13,307 nucleotides of DNA, taken from contig JAOZNB010000021.1 of the NCBI GenBank assembly GCA_029933995.1, positions 1 to 13,307 on the forward strand, written 5' to 3'. Below are positions 6,305-11,540 of this stretch, piece by piece. Below the pieces are notes generated by a model. It saw only the letters and a program-made list of their open reading frames with translations, did not search any database and was not told where the DNA came from. How positions within the stretch are numbered: position 1 is the first letter of the stretch; every line of letters begins with the position of its first letter. Made by a program: the position numbers and the translations under genes. The DNA comes from Candidatus Moraniibacteriota bacterium. Its GTDB lineage: Bacteria; Patescibacteriota; Minisyncoccia; Moranbacterales; GCA-2747515.

Positions 6305-7639
6305 ATGAATACAATATTAATATTTATCAAAAAAATTATACCAAGACAATTGTTTGTAAAATTGCAACCAATATATCATTATGTGCTTAATTTTGTGGCA
6401 GCACTTTTTTATGGATTTCCTAGTAACAAATTAAAGGTTGTAGGTGTAACTGGTACCACTGGCAAGACTACTGTTGTCTATATGACAGCACAACTTTTAG
6501 AACATTCAGGACATCGTGTTGGTTATACATCTACAGCGATGTTTAGTGATGGTAAAGGAGAGTGGCTTAATGACAAAAAAATGACAATGCTAGGTAGATT
6601 TTTTACACAAAAAATGTTGAGACGGATGGTAAAAAATGGATGTGATATTGCGATTGTTGAAACAACGTCAGAAGGAGCTGTTCAATATAGACATAAATTT
6701 ATTAATTATGATGTGATGTTGTTTACGGGTTTATATCCAGAACACATTGATTCGCATGGTAGTTTTGAAAATTACAAAAATGCAAAAATGCAACTTTTTG
6801 AACATATTAGTAAATGCAAAAAAAAGAGTTTTAATGGACAAAAATATCAAAAGACAATTATTGTAAATATGGATGATGAATATGCAGAAGATTTTATAAG
6901 ACATGATGTAGATAATAAAATTGGTTTTACACAAAATAAAGAATTGAGGATAGCTGGAATAGAGTTTGAAAAAATTGTATATAAATATCAGGATTTAAAT
7001 AAAAAAGGTGTCCACTTCTTGTTTGAAAATCAAAATATACAGATGAATATTTTTGGAAAATTTAATGCTTTGAATGCAACTGCAGCAGGATGTATAAGCA
7101 AATCACTTGGTATAAAAAATCAAGATATAAAAAGTGGACTGGAGAGTATAATGAATTTACCAGGACGTATTGAACGAATTGATGAGGGACAAGATTTTAT
7201 TGTTATTGTAGATTATGCTTTTGAACCGGTGGCAGTGGCAGAATTATACGAAACCATCAAGGTATTGGAGCCAGATAAAATAATACATGTACTAGGCTCA
7301 ACAGGTGGTGGTCGTGATTTGTCTAGGCGTAGTGCGCTCGGAAAAATTGCAGGAGAAAGGTCTGATTATGTAATTGTGACAAATGAAGATCCTTATGATG
7401 ATAATCCAATGGAGATCATAAATGATGTGGCAGATGCTGTAAAAGGAAAGACAGAAAATGAAAAATTATTTCGCATAGAAGATCGTCGTCAAGCAATCAA
7501 AAAAGCGATATCATTAGCTCAGAGTGGAGATGTGGTATTAATCACGGGGAAGGGTTCAGAACAGGCAATTGCAGGTAAAGATGGAATGTTATTTCCGTGG
7601 GATGATCGTACGGTTGTGCGTGAGGTATTACAAAAATAA
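6305..7639 (+). CDS. Mur ligase family protein (MurE/MurT-like amino acid ligase)
   Basis: This 444-residue ATP-dependent ligase belongs to the Mur superfamily, which adds an amino acid to the growing peptidoglycan stem peptide. The P-loop GTTGKTT is at residues 50-56. The central domain shows ETTSEG (119-124), HIDSHGSFENYKNAKMQLF (147-165), and NIFGKFNALNATAA (248-261). MurE-type C-terminal blocks are PGRIERID (286-293), VDYAFEP (302-308, usually VDYAHTP) and GKGSEQ (415-420, usually GKGHE). The meso-DAP-recognition position (DNPR in DAP-type MurE) reads EDPYDDNP, so DAP specificity is unlikely. Only about 45 residues, basic and hydrophobic, precede the ATPase domain, so the N-terminal UDP-MurNAc-binding domain is missing. 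MurT-like activity on lipid-linked precursors is an alternative, but no partner GatD gene is seen here. No Shine-Dalgarno site is present. Confidence 0.85.
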   Translation: MNTILIFIKKIIPRQLFVKLQPIYHYVLNFVAALFYGFPSNKLKVVGVTGTTGKTTVVYMTAQLLEHSGHRVGYTSTAMFSDGKGEWLNDKKMTMLGRFFTQKMLRRMVKNGCDIAIVETTSEGAVQYRHKFINYDVMLFTGLYPEHIDSHGSFENYKNAKMQLFEHISKCKKKSFNGQKYQKTIIVNMDDEYAEDFIRHDVDNKIGFTQNKELRIAGIEFEKIVYKYQDLNKKGVHFLFENQNIQMNIFGKFNALNATAAGCISKSLGIKNQDIKSGLESIMNLPGRIERIDEGQDFIVIVDYAFEPVAVAELYETIKVLEPDKIIHVLGSTGGGRDLSRRSALGKIAGERSDYVIVTNEDPYDDNPMEIINDVADAVKGKTENEKLFRIEDRRQAIKKAISLAQSGDVVLITGKGSEQAIAGKDGMLFPWDDRTVVREVLQK

Positions 7640-7648
7640 GTTGAGCTG

Positions 7649-7677
7649 TTGACATCGTACATTCTTTGTGCTATAAT
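7649..7677 (+). promoter_or_regulatory. Consensus promoter of the PilZ operon (TTGACA-17-TATAAT)
   Basis: Both hexamers are perfect and the spacer (7655-7671) is exactly 17 nt. It starts 10 bp after the Mur ligase stop and is the strongest-looking promoter in the window. Expected TSS is about 7684, leaving a 5' UTR of about 66 nt. Confidence 0.88.
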
Positions 7678-7683
7678 TTTAAG

Positions 7684-7699
7684 TTGCATTAATATGCAA
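7684..7699 (+). promoter_or_regulatory. Hairpin at the 5' end of the PilZ mRNA
   Basis: TTGCAT (7684-7689), loop TAAT, ATGCAA (7694-7699) form a 6-bp stem placed right at the predicted TSS. It could protect the 5' end of the transcript. It is less likely a weak Mur ligase terminator, as the following T-run is poor. Confidence 0.4.
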
Positions 7700-7749
7700 T
7701 TTGTTCTTAAACATATATAAAACAATCAATATAAGAGGAGGTATACGTG

Positions 7750-8091
7750 ATGATGGATAATCGTAGAAGGCACGCTGCTTCAAGGAGTAAATCTAGAAAT
7801 GGATTTTCGAGGGCAGTAATTTTGCAGGGAAAAAAACAGTACAAAGTTCAATTATTGGATTATGATTCAGGTGGAATTGGAATCAGTATATCAGATGATT
7901 TGAACAAGCAGTTACAACTTGTACTGACTAAAGTTGTAAAGATCCAATTTTTTCTTGGTGGTGTACGTCATGAGGATAATTTTATTGTACGATCAATAAG
8001 AAATGAGCGTGTAGGTCTTATGTATGCAAATGAAAAATGCATGAGTCCACAACAGAGATTGATTGCGGGACAAAATATTAGGAGGTTATAA
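7750..8091 (+). CDS. Small PilZ-like protein with a degenerate ligand motif
   Basis: This 113-residue basic cytosolic protein reads as a single PilZ beta-barrel domain. PilZ domains bind cyclic di-GMP through an RxxxR motif and a following (D/N)xSxxG motif. RSKSR at residues 12-16 fits RxxxR. The second motif reads DYDSGGIG at 37-44, aligned with DVSLVGLG of the downstream protein, so Asp39 occupies the Ser position and binding is uncertain. Later strands VVKIQFFLGG and RSIRNERVGLMYAN fit the fold. The start could be GTG 7747, ATG 7750 or ATG 7753. I chose 7750 because AGGAGG at 7736-7741 lies 8 nt upstream. It is cotranscribed with the next gene, 2 bp downstream, whose Shine-Dalgarno site lies inside this gene's last codons. 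Confidence 0.7.
   Translation: MMDNRRRHAASRSKSRNGFSRAVILQGKKQYKVQLLDYDSGGIGISISDDLNKQLQLVLTKVVKIQFFLGGVRHEDNFIVRSIRNERVGLMYANEKCMSPQQRLIAGQNIRRL
8080..8085 (+). promoter_or_regulatory. Shine-Dalgarno site of the second PilZ gene, inside the first gene
   Basis: AGGAGG forms the two penultimate Arg codons of the upstream gene and sits 8 nt before the ATG at 8094. Translation of the two genes is probably coupled. Confidence 0.8.
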
Positions 8092-8093
8092 TC

Positions 8094-8513
8094 ATGATAG
8101 GAAACCTTAATTGTTTTGTTGTGAAGGGTGGTAAAATTAAAGTTCAATGTCCAGATTGTAAGAAAGTACGATATTATGCTGTTCCGCCAAATTTGCGTAG
8201 AAAAATAGCGCGATGTGGTTGTGGAAGGACTGTGCGTTGTACACTCGATTATCGTAAAAAACGCAGAGAATCAAGTGTAGCAAAGGCAGAAGTTACCTTG
8301 GATACACGAATATTTCGTGCACAAATTTCTGACGTATCATTGGTTGGTTTGGGATTTACTGTAAAAGGTTTGACAAAACCTTTTAGAGTTGGTCAAGACG
8401 TAACTATCCAGTTTAAGGCTGCGGGCGGCAAAAATAGTATGCGAAAGATTTGCATTATGAATGTAACGCCAAGCCGTGTTGGTGCGAGATACACTGACAT
8501 TTGGCTAGCCTAA
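8094..8513 (+). CDS. Zinc-ribbon plus PilZ domain protein
   Basis: This 139-residue protein has two parts. Residues 15-50 hold a CPDC (19-22) and a CGC (41-43) knuckle, giving four Cys that fit a zinc ribbon. A PilZ domain follows. RKKRR (54-58) satisfies RxxxR, and DVSLVG (80-85) is an exact (D/N)xSxxG motif, so cyclic di-GMP binding is plausible. RVGQDVTIQF and PSRVGARYTDIW are typical later PilZ strands. There is no signal peptide or membrane segment. PilZ proteins commonly control type IV pili or polysaccharide export, but neither system nor a diguanylate cyclase is in this window. A strong terminator follows the stop directly. Confidence 0.85.
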   Translation: MIGNLNCFVVKGGKIKVQCPDCKKVRYYAVPPNLRRKIARCGCGRTVRCTLDYRKKRRESSVAKAEVTLDTRIFRAQISDVSLVGLGFTVKGLTKPFRVGQDVTIQFKAAGGKNSMRKICIMNVTPSRVGARYTDIWLA

Positions 8514-8553
8514 AAAACTCTGTTTGCAGTAAATGCAAACAGAGTTTTATTTT
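8512..8553. terminator. Bidirectional terminator between the PilZ operon and the DUF212 gene
   Basis: A 14-bp perfect stem, AAAACTCTGTTTGC (8514-8527) with GCAAACAGAGTTTT (8535-8548), has a 7-nt loop. A-runs precede it and T-runs follow, so it works for both convergent genes ending at 8513 (+) and 8554 (-). Confidence 0.9.
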
Positions 8554-9006
8554 TTATAAAAAGTTTATAATCCAAATGAGAATTATGCTAAGTAGCATGC
8601 CAATACCAATACCACCAGTAACTTCATTTGCATAATGTCCAACATGTTCTTTGAGACGAGGAAATTTTTTTGAATCAATCTCATCAATCTCATCAACGAG
8701 TTTGTTTAGAGTTTTACCTTGTAGACCTATGTGCATACGTATACGCATTGCATCATAAATTGTAATAAATGCAAAACATGCAGCAACTGCAAAAACTCCA
8801 GAAGTCACGCTTTCATAATATCCAATGACAACAACAAGTGAAGTTACAAATGCGCTGTGAGCACTTGGAAAATGACCAGGATTAAAGAGATCATCAAATC
8901 GAAAGCCGTGTTTAAAAAATAGCCGAACAAATTTCATCAACTGAGCACAAACAATGATAATGATTGGAATCAAAAATAATTTGTATTGTAATAATATTTC
9001 TAACAT
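8554..9006 (-). CDS. Divergent PAP2 family protein (DUF212)
   Basis: This 150-residue integral membrane protein of the DUF212 family is distantly related to PAP2 phosphatases and vanadium haloperoxidases. Signature blocks are GHFPSAHSA (44-52), YDAMRIRMHIG (84-94) and EHVGHYANEV (120-129). They correspond to the PSSHSA, YDA-G-R and LGH-P-EV motifs of the family. Hydrophobic segments lie at about 7-28, 52-82 and 130-150. PAP2 relatives act on lipid phosphates such as undecaprenyl pyrophosphate, which would fit the wall genes nearby, but the DUF212 reaction is not established and activity is inference. The ATG at 9006 has no Shine-Dalgarno site; TGTTATAAT ends six bases before it, predicting a leaderless transcript. 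Confidence 0.87.
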   Translation of the reverse strand: MLEILLQYKLFLIPIIIIVCAQLMKFVRLFFKHGFRFDDLFNPGHFPSAHSAFVTSLVVVIGYYESVTSGVFAVAACFAFITIYDAMRIRMHIGLQGKTLNKLVDEIDEIDSKKFPRLKEHVGHYANEVTGGIGIGMLLSIILIWIINFL

Positions 9007-9012
9007 ATTTTT

Positions 9013-9021
9013 ATTATAACA
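9013..9021 (-). promoter_or_regulatory. Extended -10 promoter giving a leaderless DUF212 mRNA
   Basis: On the minus strand the sequence is TGTTATAAT, then six bases (AAAAAT), then the ATG at 9006. This has the same composition and spacing as the FemAB start. Confidence 0.65.
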
Positions 9022-9066
9022 GGTATTTCATTTTTTGGTAAAATTATGCTATATTTCTAAGTGTAA

Positions 9067-9072
9067 TATAAT
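9067..9072 (+). promoter_or_regulatory. -10 element of the lemA-htpX operon
   Basis: TATAAT lies 12 nt before the ATG at 9085, predicting a leader of only about six bases. No convincing -35 is present. Confidence 0.5.
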
Positions 9073-9084
9073 TAAATAAAGAAT

Positions 9085-9666
9085 ATGTTCATAGGTATTA
9101 TTTTTATAGTTGGCATCGTTGTACTGGTGTTAATGGTGGTAGGTATTTATAATTCACTTGTAAAAATGCGTTTACGTGTTGATGAAGGTTGGAGCGATAT
9201 AGATGTACAATTAAAAAGGCGTTATGACTTAATCCCAAATCTTGTAGAAACAGTAAAGGGATATGCAAAGCATGAAAGTGAAACACTGACAGCTGTGATG
9301 GAGGCACGATCAAAGGCTACGGCAATAAATATTGATGCAGGTAGTGCAACAGCAGAAGACATGGCTGCATTTGCAGGGGCACAAGAAGGACTTTCTGGCG
9401 CACTTGGCAAATTATTTGCAGTATCTGAAAATTATCCAGATTTAAAAGCAAATCAAAACTTTTTGCAATTACAAAATGATTTAACAGACACAGAAGATAA
9501 AATTCAAGCTTCAAGACGATTTTACAATGGAACTGTACGTGATTATAATACAAAGGTTCAAACTGTGCCTAGCAATATTATTGCAGGAATGTTTGGTTTT
9601 ACACTTCGAGAATTTTTTGAAATAGAGGATGAGCAAGAGAGAAAAAATGTAAAAGTAGAATTTTAA
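9085..9666 (+). CDS. lemA: LemA family membrane protein
   Basis: This 193-residue protein has one N-terminal membrane helix (about residues 2-22). The LemA block follows: RVDEGWSDIDVQLKRRYDLIPNL (31-53) and VETVKGYAKHESETL, then a long helical region with FLQLQNDLTDTEDKIQASRR. It closes with YNTKVQTVPSNIIAGMFGF and FFEIEDEQE. LemA proteins are membrane-anchored four-helix bundles of unclear biochemical role that often sit next to the protease HtpX, as here (19 bp upstream). The length is typical. No Shine-Dalgarno site is visible; the leader is very short. It probably acts with HtpX in membrane protein quality control, an inference from the gene pairing. Confidence 0.93.
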   Translation: MFIGIIFIVGIVVLVLMVVGIYNSLVKMRLRVDEGWSDIDVQLKRRYDLIPNLVETVKGYAKHESETLTAVMEARSKATAINIDAGSATAEDMAAFAGAQEGLSGALGKLFAVSENYPDLKANQNFLQLQNDLTDTEDKIQASRRFYNGTVRDYNTKVQTVPSNIIAGMFGFTLREFFEIEDEQERKNVKVEF

Positions 9667-9685
9667 AAAAATTGTGTTTTGAAAT

Positions 9686-10555
9686 ATGGCAACGTTGTAT
9701 ACACATCAATCTAAAAACATTACAAAAACGTGGTTACTTATGACTGCGTTTTTTGGTCTTATTATTGCAATTGGATTTGTGATGTCAGTTATATTTGATA
9801 ATGGAGGGATACTTATTTTTGCTGCTCTTTTTGCAATTGGTACAAGTATGTGGTCGTATTGGTTTTCTGACAAGATGGTTCTTAAAATGACAAATGCAAA
9901 AGAAATATCACGTGAAAATCTAAAAGACGTATATGAGATTGTTGATAATTTAGCAATTACTGCAGGATTACCAACACCACGTATATACGTGATTGATGAT
10001 AGAGCACTCAATGCTTTTGCAACAGGGCGCAATCCTGAGCATGGTGTAATTGTTTTTACGAGAGGGTTACTGGAGAGATTGAATGAAGAAGAGATACGTG
10101 GAGTAGCAGCACATGAGATGTCACATATAGGTAATAGAGATATTTTAATTGGAACAGTAGCTGTTATTTTTACAAGCATGATTGCAATAGCATCAAGGTT
10201 TATGTTTTTTTCTGGAGGATCACGTGATCGTGGTGGTTTGATAATGATGATTGTTGGATTAGCATTGCTTATAATTGCGCCACTCATAGCTACAATGCTT
10301 AAATTGGCAATTTCACGTAAAAGAGAATTCCTTGCAGATGCTTCTGCTGTAATGCTCACAAGATATCCAGAAGGATTAGCATCAGCACTTGAAAAAATAA
10401 GTACTGATGCACGACCAGTTACAACAGCATCGAATGCAACAGCACATCTCTTTATAGCAAATCCATTAAAACAGAAAAAAATAACAAAAATGTTTATGAC
10501 ACATCCACCAGTAGAAGAACGTATTGCAAGATTGAGAGAAATGGATGAAGGATAA
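9686..10555 (+). CDS. htpX: Membrane-bound zinc metalloprotease HtpX
   Basis: This 289-residue member of peptidase family M48B cleaves misfolded membrane proteins at the cytoplasmic face. HEMSH at residues 143-147 is the HExxH zinc site. The third ligand is Glu214 in REFLADASAVMLTR. PRIYVIDDRALNAFATGRNPEHGVI upstream of it is the conserved family block. Membrane segments are at about 16-37, 41-60, 155-175 and 184-208, the normal HtpX topology. C-terminal NPLKQKKITKMFMTHPP is also typical. It follows lemA by 19 bp with no promoter between, so the two are an operon. No Shine-Dalgarno site is seen. Confidence 0.95.
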   Translation: MATLYTHQSKNITKTWLLMTAFFGLIIAIGFVMSVIFDNGGILIFAALFAIGTSMWSYWFSDKMVLKMTNAKEISRENLKDVYEIVDNLAITAGLPTPRIYVIDDRALNAFATGRNPEHGVIVFTRGLLERLNEEEIRGVAAHEMSHIGNRDILIGTVAVIFTSMIAIASRFMFFSGGSRDRGGLIMMIVGLALLIIAPLIATMLKLAISRKREFLADASAVMLTRYPEGLASALEKISTDARPVTTASNATAHLFIANPLKQKKITKMFMTHPPVEERIARLREMDEG

Positions 10556-10572
10556 TTATTAATATATCAGGG

Positions 10573-10995
10573 ATGCAGTGGAAAGAACCAAAAAATTCGA
10601 ATAAATATTATTGGACAAGTCATGCAAAAACGAAGATGCGACATTACGGACTGAGTGCACAACGTGTAATTCGGGTGATACGTCGTCCACTTCGAATTCA
10701 AGAAGGTGTTACAAATGGAACGATTGCCGTAGTGCAACCACAATCTACAAGGCGAGGAAAAGACGGACAAAAAACATGGACAAATGAAATTTGGGTAATG
10801 TATCAAATTAAATCACAATCAGCAAATAATAAAAATGAGAGTCAAATGAACAATAAAATGATACAATTTTTGAATAAAAATTCACAAAGCCAAAAACAAA
10901 TGAGAATCATTAGTACATGGCGTTATTCCGGAAAGACAGACCCAAAAGATACATTACCAGATGAAATAATGAATGAGATTGCAGAAGTTGTATAA
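10573..10995 (+). CDS. Small basic conserved hypothetical protein, possible DUF4258-like
   Basis: This 140-residue cytosolic protein of unknown function reads YYWTSHAKTKMRHYGLS, then AQRVIRVIRRPLRIQEGV at residues 12-46. It continues with GTIAVVQPQSTR, a TWTNEIWVMYQIK strand, a low-complexity Asn/Gln/Lys/Ser insertion (about 80-110), and IISTWRYSGKTDP near the end. The opening H-A-xx-M/R-xx-GLS followed by V-xxVI-xxP resembles DUF4258-like small proteins with a RelE/barstar-like size, but this is weak. I recall close relatives in many Patescibacteria. It begins 17 bp after htpX and probably belongs to that operon. An AGGG touches the ATG, too close to act as a normal Shine-Dalgarno site. The 3' end contains the -35 of the next gene. 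Confidence 0.7.
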   Translation: MQWKEPKNSNKYYWTSHAKTKMRHYGLSAQRVIRVIRRPLRIQEGVTNGTIAVVQPQSTRRGKDGQKTWTNEIWVMYQIKSQSANNKNESQMNNKMIQFLNKNSQSQKQMRIISTWRYSGKTDPKDTLPDEIMNEIAEVV

Positions 10996-11007
10996 CGCTG
11001 TTATACT
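10979..11007 (+). promoter_or_regulatory. Promoter of the DUF4870 gene (TTGCAG-17-TATACT, extended -10)
   Basis: TTGCAG (10979-10984) and TATACT (11002-11007) are 17 nt apart, and TG at 10999-11000 makes an extended -10. It differs by one base from the array promoters of members A and B. The -35 overlaps the end of the upstream gene. Confidence 0.65.
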
Positions 11008-11065
11008 ATAAGTAAGTAGAAAAGAATTTTATCAAATAATTAATAGAAAGGTAGGTGACAATAAC

Positions 11066-11434
11066 ATGGAAGAACAACAAAATACACCACAACAAGAACA
11101 GCCTCAAACAGAGGCACCACAAGCAACGGAGAAGCCTGTAATGCAAGCTGACCCAGCTGACGTAGAGAAAAATAAAACAATGGCTGTTTTGGCATATTTT
11201 ATTTTCTTTTTGCCGTTAATCACTGACGCAAAAGATTCACCATTTGCAAAATTTCACGCAAATCAAAGTTTAGTCTTATTAGGTCTTTGGTTTATATTAT
11301 CAATAATTCCATTTTTAGGTTGGATATTGTTAATTGTCCCATTTGTATTTTTTATAATGGGTATGATGAATGCTTCAAAAGGCGAAATGAAAGAATTACC
11401 ACTTATCGGCGGAATTCATATTTTGGACAAATAA
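11066..11434 (+). CDS. DUF4870/Tic20-like small membrane protein
   Basis: This 122-residue protein starts with a disordered Gln/Pro/Glu/Thr-rich tail of about 35 residues. Next comes AVLAYFIFFLPLITDAKDSPFAKFHANQSLVLL, the DUF4870/Tic20-like signature with the conserved FHANQ. Two or three further hydrophobic segments end at MGMMNASKGEMKELPLIG. The function of the family in bacteria is unknown; the name reflects fold similarity to the chloroplast Tic20 channel protein. It is inserted in the cytoplasmic membrane. A Shine-Dalgarno-like AAAGGTAGGTG (11048-11057) precedes the ATG, and the 5' UTR is about 50 nt. Its own promoter and terminator make it a single-gene unit. Confidence 0.82.
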   Translation: MEEQQNTPQQEQPQTEAPQATEKPVMQADPADVEKNKTMAVLAYFIFFLPLITDAKDSPFAKFHANQSLVLLGLWFILSIIPFLGWILLIVPFVFFIMGMMNASKGEMKELPLIGGIHILDK

Positions 11435-11451
11435 TATTTTTAAATATTATT
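11430..11451. repeat. AT-only inverted repeat overlapping the DUF4870 stop
   Basis: AATAATATTT (11430-11439) and AAATATTATT (11442-11451) are perfect inverted copies with a 2-base centre. The stop codon (11432-11434) lies in the left arm. It may be an accessory hairpin before the terminator, or chance in AT-rich DNA. Confidence 0.4.
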
Positions 11452-11455
11452 ATTT

Positions 11456-11498
11456 AAAACAGGCTGTTCTGTAAAAGAAACGGCTTGTTTTATTTTTT
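11456..11498 (+). terminator. Terminator of the DUF4870 gene
   Basis: AAAACAGGCTGTT (11456-11468) pairs with AACGGCTTGTTTT (11479-11491) over 13 bp including two G-U pairs. ATTTTTT follows. Confidence 0.8.
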
Positions 11499-11499
11499 G

Positions 11500-11508
11500 T
11501 GGTATACT
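11500..11508 (+). promoter_or_regulatory. Extended -10 promoter of the pyruvate kinase gene
   Basis: TGGTATACT fits TGnTATAnT and lies 32 nt before the ATG at 11541. A second TATACT at 11524-11529 is an alternative that would give a near-leaderless mRNA. No good -35 exists for either. Confidence 0.5.
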
Positions 11509-11540
11509 TACATAAATAATAAATATACTAAAATATAAAA

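Noticed and set aside
9706..10359. Long minus-strand open frame of 217 codons
   Set aside because: It lies wholly antisense to htpX, whose HExxH and membrane segments are unmistakable. The antisense translation has no recognisable motif or ribosome site.
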